A stretch of DNA of 43,475 bases from Bacteroidota bacterium (GTDB lineage: Bacteria > Bacteroidota > Bacteroidia > Palsa-948). Below the pieces are notes generated by a model that was not told the DNA's origin, ran no database searches, and saw only the letters and a list, made by a program, of their open reading frames with translations. Position 1 is the first letter of the stretch. Each line of letters opens with the position of its first letter. Below, piece by piece: positions 15,290-24,077 of the stretch. The stretch spans positions 1-43,475 of the forward strand of contig JACQAL010000067.1 of NCBI GenBank assembly GCA_016195025.1, written 5' to 3'. Position numbers and translations under genes: made by a program.

Positions 15290-16159
15290 GTGAAAAAAAT
15301 TCCATCTACGGAGTTAATTTTGAATGCTGGCGGGAGCATTTATCATTTGGCGCTTCTTCCCGAACAGCTTTCGAATGACATTATTATTGTAGGCGATCAA
15401 GGAAGAGTTCCATTGGTTTCGGAACATTTTGATTCTATTGAACACAAAGTTCAGAATCGGGAATTTGCTACGCATACGGGTATATATAAAGGTAAGCGTG
15501 TGAGCGTGATTTCTACCGGAATCGGAACAGACAACATAGATATTTTCATGAATGAAATTGATGCGCTTGCAAATGTTGATTTGAAGTCGCGCACTGTTAA
15601 AAAAAATAAAACTTCGCTGAACATTGTGCGCATCGGCACTTCGGGCGCTTTGCAAAAAGATATTGAAGTAGATTCGTTTGTAGCATCAGAATTCGGGCTT
15701 GGCTTGGATGGCTTGCTTCATTTTTATGATTCAAAAAAAGTAGATGAAAGCAAAATTTCAGAAGCATTTGTAAAACATGTGAAGTGGAATAAAAATCTTC
15801 CTTTTCCCTACGTAATAAAATCTTCGGAAAAACTTTTGAGAAAAATCGGGGAAGGAATGCAAAAGGGAATTACTGCAACTGCTCCTGGATTTTTTGCTCC
15901 TCAGGGAAGAGAATTGCGTCTATCTGCTTCTGTTAAAAATCTTGAAAAGAATTTTTCTTCTTTCGTATATAAAAATAATCGCATCGTGAATTTTGAAATG
16001 GAAACTTCCGCACTCTATGGATTATCAAAACTTTTAGGGCATAATGCCTGCACTGTTTGCGTGATTGTAGGGAACAGAATTACAAAAAACTTTTCCAAAG
16101 ATTATCATCCTGCAATGACGTTTCTTATTAAAACGGTTCTGGAGCGATTAACTGCATAG
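15290..16159 (+). CDS. Nucleoside phosphorylase (uridine phosphorylase-like family)
   Basis: This product of about 289 residues belongs to the PNP/UDP phosphorylase superfamily, which splits nucleosides with phosphate to base and ribose-1-phosphate. Visible signatures: VGDQGRVPLVSEHFD (phosphate/ribose site, normally GDPxRV; here GDQGRV), VISTGIGTDNIDIFMNE, IVRIGTSGALQ, and FEMETSALYGLSKLLGH carrying the MET motif that binds the ribose. The start is placed at the GTG at 15290, giving VKKIPSTELILNAGGSIYHL; the open frame runs upstream to a TTG at 15254. The exact base preference is not known. Confidence 0.88.
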   Translation: MKKIPSTELILNAGGSIYHLALLPEQLSNDIIIVGDQGRVPLVSEHFDSIEHKVQNREFATHTGIYKGKRVSVISTGIGTDNIDIFMNEIDALANVDLKSRTVKKNKTSLNIVRIGTSGALQKDIEVDSFVASEFGLGLDGLLHFYDSKKVDESKISEAFVKHVKWNKNLPFPYVIKSSEKLLRKIGEGMQKGITATAPGFFAPQGRELRLSASVKNLEKNFSSFVYKNNRIVNFEMETSALYGLSKLLGHNACTVCVIVGNRITKNFSKDYHPAMTFLIKTVLERLTA

Positions 16160-16237
16160 TGTTAACATCTTTCACTTTTCCTTTTCGAAGATTTAATTTT
16201 TGAGCGGAACTTTGTAAAAAAGTTCGTATGGTTTTCT

Positions 16238-17119
16238 ATGGATAAAAAAGAACTGAACGCTCTGTTGAGTTTGCTCGATGACCCCGACAAAGACGTCTTC
16301 CTTCATGTAAGAGAAAAATTTTTATCTCTGGGAGAACAAGCCATTCCAATGCTGGAAGGCGCATGGGAACAGTCCTTCGATACTTCACTTCAGACACGGA
16401 TTGAAAACATCATTCACAATATTCAATTTAATACCACCGCGCAGGCACTGAAAGAATGGGCAGCAACTCCGGAACAAAATCTTTTGGCAGGCGCTCTTCT
16501 CATAGCAAAATATCAGTATCCTGATTTGAATGAACAAAAAATCAAAAAGCAAATTCAACAAATCCGGCAGGATGTTTGGCTTGAATTAAATGATAAGTTA
16601 ACCGCGCTGGAGCAAGTAAAAATCATTAACCATATTTTATTTGATGTGCATAACTTCAGCGGAAACACGCAGAACTATCATGCTCCGCAAAACTCTTATA
16701 TAAACAATGTGCTCGAAAGTAAAAAAGGAAATCCGCTTTCACTTTCTGTAGTTTATTTAATAGTGGCACAGGATTTAAAAATTCCCATCTATGGCGTGAA
16801 CCTTCCTGAACATTTCGTTCTCTGCTATAAAGATGTGCATCAGTTGATGCTCGTGAAAACAAAACGCGACCAGGAAATGATTGAGCAGGGAATTTTATTT
16901 TACATTAATCCGTTCAGTAAAGGCGCTGTATTCGGCAAAAAGCAGTTAGAGATTTACCTGAAGAAAATGAATCTTGAACCACAATCTGAACATTACCAGC
17001 CGTGCACCAATCTGGAAATGATAAAACGATTGCTGAGAAATCTTGTTTTCTCCTATAAGAAATTAGGATATGCGGAAAAGCAGGATGAACTTCAGAAACT
17101 TCTTGACGCCATCAGTTGA
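16238..17119 (+). CDS. SirB1/transglutaminase-like family protein
   Basis: This 293-residue protein has an N-terminal helical part (1-85; MDKKELNALLSLLDDPDKDVF recalls HEAT-like helices) and a SirB1/transglutaminase-like domain with LEQVKIINHILFDVHNFSGN, NSYINNVLESKKGNPLSLSVVYLIVAQDLKIPIYGVNLPEHFVL. The usual catalytic Cys position of transglutaminases is not evident in the GNPLSLS segment; the His in PEHFVL is kept. Function in the cell is not known. It ends 29 bases before the convergent end of the polysaccharide operon. Confidence 0.85.
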   Translation: MDKKELNALLSLLDDPDKDVFLHVREKFLSLGEQAIPMLEGAWEQSFDTSLQTRIENIIHNIQFNTTAQALKEWAATPEQNLLAGALLIAKYQYPDLNEQKIKKQIQQIRQDVWLELNDKLTALEQVKIINHILFDVHNFSGNTQNYHAPQNSYINNVLESKKGNPLSLSVVYLIVAQDLKIPIYGVNLPEHFVLCYKDVHQLMLVKTKRDQEMIEQGILFYINPFSKGAVFGKKQLEIYLKKMNLEPQSEHYQPCTNLEMIKRLLRNLVFSYKKLGYAEKQDELQKLLDAIS

Positions 17120-17148
17120 GAATTTTTCCTCCTGAAAAAATAATCACA

Positions 17149-18402
17149 TCAGTTGTTTTTTGTATTCGAAAGAAGAGAATTAAAAAAGGCGAAGAAAACA
17201 ACTCCCGCCTGGGTATTTAGCATGGATTCAAATAAAAAATTTATTATGATTAATAAAATAAAACTAATAGTAAAAATATTTTTTCCGTATGTACTGGAAT
17301 AAAAGGGAATAAAAATCATCATCAATAATGAAACTTCACCCAAAATACCGAGTGTTGCAAAAGTCTCAATGAATTGATTGTGCGGATTTAGATTCTCTTC
17401 TATCGCCAAAGTATTTTTTTTTTCCTGATACTTTTTTATAAGTTCTTGTTTTATATCTCCAGTGCCAATGCCAAATAAAAAATTTCCTCTTATCAGTTCC
17501 AGCGATTCTTTAATAATAAAATATCGTACCACAACATTTTCTCTTGAAGAAACATTGACGGAATCCAGGGGTGTTTTTAAAAACTCAATTACAGGAGCAA
17601 ACCTCGGAAATTTATTCAGGGTATAAATTGTTCCGCAAAAAATTACAGTTGCAAAAACAAAAAAAAGAATTACTCTTTTATACAAGATAAAATAATAAGA
17701 AATGATTGTTCCCGTAACAATGATAACCGCTGCAATTCCCGTTCGAGAACCGAGATTAAATACATAAGCAAGTAAAACAAGAATAAAAATTACCGAGAAC
17801 CATTTTTTTGAAAAACTCTTTTGCAAAAAATTTTTATATGATTCGGATTTTACTTTATAAAACCGAAAATAAATTATAATACAAATAGAAAAAATTGCAT
17901 ACATGGATGCATAAGAAGGATGAAGGAACAAAGTAAAATTTGAATAATAAAAATAATCCACATTATATCGCAAAGACCAATAGATATTAAAAATAAAACA
18001 TGACAGCGCAGCAACAATATTTCCAAGAACGAATGCAAAAAATATTATTCGATGGTTTTTCTGAAAATTTTCTTTGTCGGAAAGTATAAGAATAGGAAAC
18101 AGCAACAACGAAAATTTTACTTCCAAATCAAAAAGTCCTTCGGAAATATTTTCTGTATAAATCATTCCTATTACATGCAATAAGTAAAAAAATATCAGAA
18201 GAAAAAAAATACGGGAGCGGATAAGAGAAATTATTTTTTCTTTTACGTTACCATCAAAAAGCCACAACAAAACCCAAATTACAATAAGAGGTGGAATAAT
18301 TTTTTCGGAAAGAGGAAGAAAAAAAATTATGAGCAGAACTACATATAAAAGAATCTTATTTAGAGAAGAGCAATTAGCCAAATTAATATTCAGCAAACTC
18401 AT
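17149..18402 (-). CDS. O-antigen ligase/polymerase family membrane protein (WaaL/Wzy-like)
   Basis: This 417-residue protein has about ten to twelve hydrophobic segments and a large loop near residues 285-345 with RENVVVRYFIIKESLELIRGNFLFGIGTGDIKQ and EENLNPHNQFIETFATLG. The NPHNxFxxxxxxxG pattern is typical of the O-antigen ligase (Wzy_C/WaaL) family, which moves undecaprenyl-linked glycan to an acceptor. It is last in the polysaccharide operon and overlaps the aminotransferase gene by 4 bases. A second polymerase-like protein is encoded at 25309-26667, so this one may be the ligase and that one the repeat-unit polymerase. Confidence 0.85.
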   Translation of the reverse strand: MSLLNINLANCSSLNKILLYVVLLIIFFLPLSEKIIPPLIVIWVLLWLFDGNVKEKIISLIRSRIFFLLIFFYLLHVIGMIYTENISEGLFDLEVKFSLLLFPILILSDKENFQKNHRIIFFAFVLGNIVAALSCFIFNIYWSLRYNVDYFYYSNFTLFLHPSYASMYAIFSICIIIYFRFYKVKSESYKNFLQKSFSKKWFSVIFILVLLAYVFNLGSRTGIAAVIIVTGTIISYYFILYKRVILFFVFATVIFCGTIYTLNKFPRFAPVIEFLKTPLDSVNVSSRENVVVRYFIIKESLELIRGNFLFGIGTGDIKQELIKKYQEKKNTLAIEENLNPHNQFIETFATLGILGEVSLLMMIFIPFYSSTYGKNIFTISFILLIIINFLFESMLNTQAGVVFFAFFNSLLSNTKNN

Positions 18403-19568
18403 TGTAAATTTTTAGAAAATAAATCTTTCACGAGTTTCAGCGTTTCCATTTTTTTGCAGAAAGCAAAACGAACGTGGTTGGTGTGGCTGATCTTTTTTGA
18501 GTAGAATGAAAAGCCCGGAACGGTTGCTACACGTGTTTTCTGAATTAGTTTCCGGCAAAAATCAAAATCAGTCTTCGCTTTCATTTTCTTGTTCAGGTTG
18601 CTCACATCGGCAATCATATAATAGGCGCCTTTGGGAAGAATAGGTTTGAAGTCGTACTGGAGTAGTGTATCGTATAAAAACTTTCTTGCCTCGTTATAAT
18701 GCTGCCGAAGGTTGTGATAATAGGTTGCGGGAAAATTCATTGCTTCAACGGCAGCATGTTGTAATGGAGTAGGAGCACCTACGGTCATAAAATCATGCAC
18801 TTTCCGGATTCGCTTCGTTATTTTTTCATTCGCAATTGCCCAGCCCACGCGCCATCCGGTTACAGAATAAGTTTTCGAAATGGAGTTGATTGTAATTGTC
18901 CTGTCTTTCATTCCTGGCAAAGAAGCAAGCGAAATATGTTTTTCTCCATCGTATAAAATATGCTCGTAGATTTCATCGGTGATTGCGTAAGTGTTCCACT
19001 TGTTGCAGAGTTCAGCAATAAATTTCAATTCCTCTTCAGAAAAAACTTTTCCGGTAGGATTATTGGGTGTATTGATTACAATTGCTTTTGTCCGTTTGTT
19101 AAATGCTTTGGCAAGTTCTTTTTTATCAAAACTCCAGTCGGGCGAATGAAGCGTTACATAGCGCGGTGTGGCTCCGGATAAAATTCCATCCGGTCCATAA
19201 TTTTCGTAGAAAGGTTCAAAAATTATTATTTCATCTCCGGGATTAATAATGGCGCGCAATGAAGCAAGCATCGCTTCGGTTGCTCCGCAGGTTACTGTTA
19301 TATCCGTATCGGGATTGCATTTTATTTTGTTGTAACTCCAGGCTTTTTTGCTGATGGCTTCTCTTAATTCCGGCTCTCCGAATGTTACAGGATATTGATT
19401 GAAATTATTTTTAATGGCATGAATTGCCGCCTGTTTTATTTCTTCCGAAGCATCAAAATCAGGAAAGCCCTGCGAAAGATTAATTCCATTCATTGAATCG
19501 CTGATGCGCGTCATTTCGCGGATTACCGATTCGGTAAATGTTTCTGTTATGCGGGAAAGTTCTTTCAT
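18399..19568 (-). CDS. PLP-dependent class I/II aminotransferase
   Basis: This 389-residue aspartate-aminotransferase-fold enzyme resembles the methionine/kynurenine-type group. Motifs: GINLSQGFPDFDA near the start, VTCGATEAMLAS, NTPNNPTGKVFSEEE, and ITINSISKTYSVTGWRVGW with the PLP-binding Lys. It is cytosolic, with a substrate among 2-oxo acids and amino acids not defined by sequence. It lies inside the polysaccharide operon (22 bases after the DegT-type gene, 4-base overlap with the ligase), which is unusual for a general amino acid enzyme. It may simply ride on the operon's promoter or supply an amino acid for glycan decoration. Confidence 0.9.
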   Translation of the reverse strand: MKELSRITETFTESVIREMTRISDSMNGINLSQGFPDFDASEEIKQAAIHAIKNNFNQYPVTFGEPELREAISKKAWSYNKIKCNPDTDITVTCGATEAMLASLRAIINPGDEIIIFEPFYENYGPDGILSGATPRYVTLHSPDWSFDKKELAKAFNKRTKAIVINTPNNPTGKVFSEEELKFIAELCNKWNTYAITDEIYEHILYDGEKHISLASLPGMKDRTITINSISKTYSVTGWRVGWAIANEKITKRIRKVHDFMTVGAPTPLQHAAVEAMNFPATYYHNLRQHYNEARKFLYDTLLQYDFKPILPKGAYYMIADVSNLNKKMKAKTDFDFCRKLIQKTRVATVPGFSFYSKKISHTNHVRFAFCKKMETLKLVKDLFSKNLQ

Positions 19569-19590
19569 GCGAATATTGCGAATGAGAAAA

Positions 19591-20691
19591 TTATTTTTTA
19601 TAAAAACTTCTCACAACTTTTATTACATAATCCACTTCGTGATCATCTATTTCTACGCACATGGGCAACGAACAAACTTCGCGGCTCAATGCTTCTGTTT
19701 CGGGGAATCCGAGGTCTTTCAAGTTTAAACCTTCGTGCGTGTAATAGGGCTTGCGGAATTGAGTGAGCACTTCCACTCCGTTTTTTTTCATGTATTCAGA
19801 AAATTTATTTCCTTCTTTTGCTCTCAGCGTGTAATTCTGATAGGCATGGTCAAATTCTTTTTTATCATAATGCGGCAATAAAAGATTCGGCAAATCAGAA
19901 AATGCTTTTTTATATTTGTCAGCAATAGATTTTCTTCGCTTAATCCATTTTCTCATATAGCGTAACTTGACATCTAAAAATGCTGCTTGTAAATTATCAA
20001 GCAGGCAAGTAAATCCATGTCCGTGATATTCTCCGGTTTCTCTTTCTTCACCGTTAAACCGCATTCTTCGTGCATAGATAGCAACCTCTTCATCGTTGGT
20101 TGTAATAGCTCCACCATCTCCGTATCCGCCTAAAATTTTGAAAGGATAAAAACTAAAACATCCGGTAAGTCCCCATGCGCCTGCGCCTTTTCCATTAATG
20201 CTTGCGCCCAAACTCTGGCAGGCATCTTCAACAACTTTCAAATTATATTTTCCGGCAATCTTCATTACCGCGGGCATATCTGCCATCCATCCGCTGAGGT
20301 GAACGGGCATGATTGCTTTTGTTTTTTTTGTAATTGCTTTTTCGATTTTTGAAACATCAATGTTAAAATCTTTTGTTACATCCACAAGAACCGGAGCTGC
20401 ACCAACATTCACAATAGCCGAACAGGATGCCACGAATGTATGTGCAGGAACAATCACTTCGTCTCCCATTCCAACTCCGGCAGCTCGCAGAGAAAGATGA
20501 AGCGCATCGTATCCGCTGTTCACTCCAACGGCATATTTTGTTCCGACAAACTTTGCAAGATTTTTTTCAAAACTTTTTAAATGCTCTCTGTCTATCAAAT
20601 CACCTTTTGACATTACTTTGAAATAAACAGCATCAAGTTCGGGTTTCAATGCTTGATATAATTTTCCCGGATTTACAAATCGAACCTTCAT
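19591..20691 (-). CDS. DegT/DnrJ/EryC1/StrS-family sugar aminotransferase
   Basis: This 366-residue PLP enzyme of the sugar aminotransferase family typically turns a keto group on a nucleotide sugar into an amino group. Motifs: KYAVGVNSGYDALHLSLRAAG, GDEVIVPAHTFVA, VVEDACQSLGASINGKGAGAWG, and CFSFYPFKILGGYGDGGAITT, where Lys would hold PLP. Length is normal. It follows the E1 beta gene by 14 bases. The expected nucleotide-sugar 4,6-dehydratase or oxidase is not in this window, so the substrate would have to be made elsewhere. Confidence 0.92.
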   Translation of the reverse strand: MKVRFVNPGKLYQALKPELDAVYFKVMSKGDLIDREHLKSFEKNLAKFVGTKYAVGVNSGYDALHLSLRAAGVGMGDEVIVPAHTFVASCSAIVNVGAAPVLVDVTKDFNIDVSKIEKAITKKTKAIMPVHLSGWMADMPAVMKIAGKYNLKVVEDACQSLGASINGKGAGAWGLTGCFSFYPFKILGGYGDGGAITTNDEEVAIYARRMRFNGEERETGEYHGHGFTCLLDNLQAAFLDVKLRYMRKWIKRRKSIADKYKKAFSDLPNLLLPHYDKKEFDHAYQNYTLRAKEGNKFSEYMKKNGVEVLTQFRKPYYTHEGLNLKDLGFPETEALSREVCSLPMCVEIDDHEVDYVIKVVRSFYKK

Positions 20692-20705
20692 AATTTATTA
20701 TTGAT

Positions 20706-21710
20706 TTAATTTGCGATTACCTTATCAGAACAAAAATTTTTCACACGACTTACTATTTTTTCTGCATTGATATAATATGCCTGTTCCAGCGAATTACTTG
20801 CCGCTGCCGGTGCATCCGGAATATTTATTCTTGTTATTGATTTTCCTTCGAGCGATGTTTTTTCAGCAAGAAGTGCAACCACTTCTGCTGAGAACCCGCA
20901 AAACTTCCATGCGCTGTCAATGATTGCTATTCTTTGTGTTTTCTCAACCGAGTCGAAAATTATTTTTTCATCCAGCGGCTTCAGCGTTCTTATATCAATC
21001 ACTTCAGCATCTATTCCTTCGAGGGCGAGCGTTTCTGCGGCTTTCAAAGTTTCCTGCGCGAGATGCGAAAACGAAACAAGAGTAATGTCTTTTCCTTTTC
21101 TTCTGATGATCCCTTTTCCGAGAGGAATTTCATACATTTTTTCCGGAACGCTTTCTTCAAAACCATATAAACTTCTGTTGTCAATAAACACAACGGGATT
21201 CGGGTCATTGATTGCTGCAATCAACATGCCTTTTACATCATAAGGAGTGGAAGGAGCAATCACTTTCAATCCGGGAACATGCGCAAAAATTGTGTGCAGC
21301 GCTTGTGAGTGTTGCGCTGCCTGTTCGCCACCGCCATTCACAATCAGCCAGAAAACCACAGGCACATTTGACGCGCCACCGCTCATGTAATGCCAGTTGG
21401 CAGCTTCATTGATGATGGGGTCAAGAGCATAAACGGCAAAATCGGTTCGCGGATGAACTACAATTGTTTTCATTCCGGCAATTGCAGCGCCCACTGCGGC
21501 TCCGGTAGTTGCATTTTCTGAAACGGGTGTGTCAAGTACGCGCGCTTCGCCAAACTTCTCCAACAAATCCTTGCAGGTGTTCCCAACATACCACGGACTC
21601 ATCACCCCTTGCCCTATGAGCATTACGGAAGGATCGCTCTCCAGCATTTGCGTAAGTGCTTCGTTGATGGCGAGAGCGAAATTTAATTTTCTTTCTTTAT
21701 TTAAAGACAT
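20706..21710 (-). CDS. Thiamine-diphosphate-dependent E1 component, beta subunit
   Basis: This 334-residue protein resembles the beta subunits of pyruvate or acetoin dehydrogenase E1 (transketolase pyrimidine domain plus C-terminal domain). Seen: LNFALAINEALTQMLESDPSVMLIGQGV, SENATTGAAVGAAIAGMKTIV, DIRTLKPLDEKIIFDSVEKTQR. Such subunits pair with an alpha subunit to bind TPP and decarboxylate a 2-oxo acid. The gene overlaps the alpha gene by 14 bases. No E2 or E3 gene is next to it, and the setting is a polysaccharide operon, so a normal dehydrogenase complex is doubtful. Confidence 0.9.
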   Translation of the reverse strand: MSLNKERKLNFALAINEALTQMLESDPSVMLIGQGVMSPWYVGNTCKDLLEKFGEARVLDTPVSENATTGAAVGAAIAGMKTIVVHPRTDFAVYALDPIINEAANWHYMSGGASNVPVVFWLIVNGGGEQAAQHSQALHTIFAHVPGLKVIAPSTPYDVKGMLIAAINDPNPVVFIDNRSLYGFEESVPEKMYEIPLGKGIIRRKGKDITLVSFSHLAQETLKAAETLALEGIDAEVIDIRTLKPLDEKIIFDSVEKTQRIAIIDSAWKFCGFSAEVVALLAEKTSLEGKSITRINIPDAPAAASNSLEQAYYINAEKIVSRVKNFCSDKVIAN

Positions 21711-22674
21711 ATTCTAAAACTTCATTTGCCAGTGGCCTCGCGCTGTTTTGAGCGAAGGTGTGGGCTTGGTTAATTTCATTATTTACTTCCTGAATGATTT
21801 GATTAATTTTATTCTGCGATAAAACTTTTTTTGAAATCAGATATTTAGCAAACCGCAAAACCGGGTCACGCTTTTTCCATTTCTCCACTTCGCTCAGCGG
21901 ACGGATTTCTGTGTGAGAGCCCTGTATGTTATCATCAGGACCGACATGTCCTCTTAAGCGATAAGTAAAAAATTCAATAAACACCGGGCCTTTTCCACTT
22001 CTGCAATAGTCAACTGCTTTTTTTGAAACTTCATAAACTTTCAGCACATCATTGCCATCAGACGAAAATGATTTTATTCCGAAGGGAGAGGCAATCTTTG
22101 CAATCTTCTGAGGCGGCCTTATTTTTTTCACGGTCATGTGCGTGGAGTATAAATTGTTTTCGCAAACAAAAATGATGGGCAATTTATAAAGTGAAGCAAA
22201 GTTCAGTGATTCGTAAAGCACTCCTTCTCCTGTGGCGCCATCTCCAAAAAAACTGAGGGTGACTCGTTTGTCTTTTCTCACTTTGGAAGCCATTGCTGCG
22301 CCAACTGCAAGTGAAATAGTTCCTGCCACTATGGGAACAATTCCCATTACGCCATTCTCAGGAGAAATGAGATGCATGGAACCTCCCCGTCCTTTCGCAC
22401 AGCCGGTTTCGCGGCAATAAATTTCTGCAATCATTTTTTTCAGGTCACCGCCTTTCGCCAGGTAGTGTCCGTGCGAACGGTGATTTCCGAAAACATAATC
22501 TTCTCTGGTAAGATGCGTGCACATTCCTGTTGCGACTGCTTCCTGCCCGGTATAAAGATGCACGGGGCAGCGAACGGTTCCATTCATAATCGGTTCCACC
22601 AAACTTTCTTCGGTGTAACGGATTTTCACCATCATGTGGTATAACTGCTCAAGTAATGTGGAAGAATATTTCAT
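21697..22674 (-). CDS. Thiamine-diphosphate-dependent E1 component, alpha subunit
   Basis: This 325-residue partner of the beta subunit carries the TPP/magnesium motif FFGDGATGEGVLYESLNFA followed by FVCENNLYSTHM (GDG-X-NN pattern), plus ETGCAKGRGGSMHL. It is closest in look to acetoin/pyruvate dehydrogenase E1 alpha. In some natural-product pathways, such as the avilamycin eurekanate branch, stand-alone E1 alpha/beta pairs transfer a two-carbon unit from a 2-oxo acid to a keto sugar. That role would fit an operon with sugar enzymes, but it is inference. It starts 8 bases after the sugar-phosphate transferase gene. Confidence 0.9.
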   Translation of the reverse strand: MKYSSTLLEQLYHMMVKIRYTEESLVEPIMNGTVRCPVHLYTGQEAVATGMCTHLTREDYVFGNHRSHGHYLAKGGDLKKMIAEIYCRETGCAKGRGGSMHLISPENGVMGIVPIVAGTISLAVGAAMASKVRKDKRVTLSFFGDGATGEGVLYESLNFASLYKLPIIFVCENNLYSTHMTVKKIRPPQKIAKIASPFGIKSFSSDGNDVLKVYEVSKKAVDYCRSGKGPVFIEFFTYRLRGHVGPDDNIQGSHTEIRPLSEVEKWKKRDPVLRFAKYLISKKVLSQNKINQIIQEVNNEINQAHTFAQNSARPLANEVLEYVFK

Positions 22675-22682
22675 CTGGAATT

Positions 22683-23291
22683 TTATTTCGCACTTTCCGA
22701 TTTTGAGAAAATAGTTTTAATAGTAAGAAATATTATTTTCATGTCAGTAAAAAAATTCTGCTCGCGAATATACTTTAATTGCAGATTGATTTTATGGGGG
22801 CGAATTTTTTCCATATATGTTTTATCGGCATCATCGCTTCCTTCAAGTATGGCGGCTTCATCGGAATTCCATACAGATGCAAAATCAGTAATGCCGGGCT
22901 TCACAGATAAAATCGCTTTTTCTTTTTCGTTAAACATATCGGTAAAGTATTTTACTTCCGGGCGGGGACCCACAATGCTCATTTCTCCTATGAAAACATT
23001 GAGTAACTGTGGCAACTCATCCAGTTTATATTTTCTTAAAAACTTTCCGATTGGTGTTAAACGCGAATCGGTTTTAGTTGTTGAAGACGGCCCGAGTTTA
23101 TCTGCGTTTACAACCATTGAACGGAATTTATACATAGTGAATAATTTTCCATTCAATCCCACTCGTGGCGCCATGTAAAAAACAGACCCTCTATCATGAA
23201 GTTTAATCAGCAAAGCGGTAATTAAAAGAAACGGGGAAAAAATTATCAGAGCGAAAAGCGAAGAAAAAAAATCAAAGGTTCGTTTGAGCAT
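22683..23291 (-). CDS. Initiating sugar-phosphate transferase (PglC/WbaP-type)
   Basis: This 202-residue monotopic membrane enzyme begins glycan synthesis by moving a sugar phosphate from a nucleotide sugar to undecaprenyl phosphate. One N-terminal hydrophobic segment (FFSSLFALIIFSPFLLITALL) is followed by the core: MYKFRSMVVNADK, KFLRKYKLDELPQLLNVFIGEMSIVGPRPE, with the Asp-Glu pair of the active site in LDELPQL. It is short like PglC rather than WbaP, having no extra N-terminal membrane domain. The sugar is not known; neighbouring DegT-type and E1 genes hint at an unusual amino or branched sugar. Confidence 0.9.
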   Translation of the reverse strand: MLKRTFDFFSSLFALIIFSPFLLITALLIKLHDRGSVFYMAPRVGLNGKLFTMYKFRSMVVNADKLGPSSTTKTDSRLTPIGKFLRKYKLDELPQLLNVFIGEMSIVGPRPEVKYFTDMFNEKEKAILSVKPGITDFASVWNSDEAAILEGSDDADKTYMEKIRPHKINLQLKYIREQNFFTDMKIIFLTIKTIFSKSESAK

Positions 23292-23300
23292 AACTAAAAT

Positions 23301-24077
23301 TCATTTTTTCCCAACCGCATATAATATTTTGAAAGCAATAACCTTTTCAGAAGAATTTAATTTTTCCGGCATTCTGTATTCTCCAATTCCCTCGTGAATT
23401 CCATCCGGCAAAGAAAAGGTTTTTCCTATAAATATCCTCTTCAAATATGCCCGAAGTTTTAAACTGCCGGGAATTAAATCAAACTTTACTGCCATTCTTT
23501 TAAGCAAAGAAAATACACTTGCCTTAAAACCCTGCTCAACTTCAAAAGCGCCAAAGGTTTGAACAGAAGAAAATTTTTCGCTGATTAATTCATGCAATTC
23601 TTTTGATGAAAAATATTTATGCGTAAAAGGTGAAGGATGAAAATCTTTCCATTCTCGGTTAACTGTTCCGATAATTAAAGTGCCATCATTACGCAATATC
23701 CTCCAACTTTCATCTACAAACTTCCGGGGATTTTGCAAATAATAAATTGCTTCATAAAGTAAAACCACATCGCAACTATTATCGGGATAAGGCAATTGAT
23801 GCGCATCAATTTTCTGAATTTTTATTTTCGGATTAGTGCTGTATTGTTTCTGTGCAATAGAAATATTTTTTTCATCAATATCTCCGGCAGAAACTTCATT
23901 TGAAAATGAAGAAAGATATCCCAAACCAATTCCACTTCCGCAGGCCACTTCCACCACATCTTTGCCTTTGCAAAATTGTTTTGCAAAATGATAGCGATGA
24001 TAAATTCTCTCAAGCTGTTCCTGTGTTGCCTGCAATCCGGGTGCTTCGGTAATTTGGGAAAAGTCGGGATGATTCAT
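23301..24077 (-). CDS. SAM-dependent class I methyltransferase
   Basis: This 258-residue protein has a Rossmann methyltransferase fold: KDVVEVACGSGIGLGYLSSF (SAM motif I, residues about 40-58), VSAGDIDEKNISIAQ, and DNSCDVVLLYEAIYYLQNPRKFVDESWRILRNDGTLIIG. It is cytosolic and probably methylates a sugar or lipid-linked intermediate of the polysaccharide. The stop of the glycosyltransferase gene and this start overlap by 4 bases, a sign of coupled translation. Confidence 0.87.
   Translation of the reverse strand: MNHPDFSQITEAPGLQATQEQLERIYHRYHFAKQFCKGKDVVEVACGSGIGLGYLSSFSNEVSAGDIDEKNISIAQKQYSTNPKIKIQKIDAHQLPYPDNSCDVVLLYEAIYYLQNPRKFVDESWRILRNDGTLIIGTVNREWKDFHPSPFTHKYFSSKELHELISEKFSSVQTFGAFEVEQGFKASVFSLLKRMAVKFDLIPGSLKLRAYLKRIFIGKTFSLPDGIHEGIGEYRMPEKLNSSEKVIAFKILYAVGKK

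Noticed and set aside
20706-22674. Standard pyruvate or acetoin dehydrogenase operon
   Set aside because: No E2 or E3 gene adjoins the pair and all neighbours are glycan genes.
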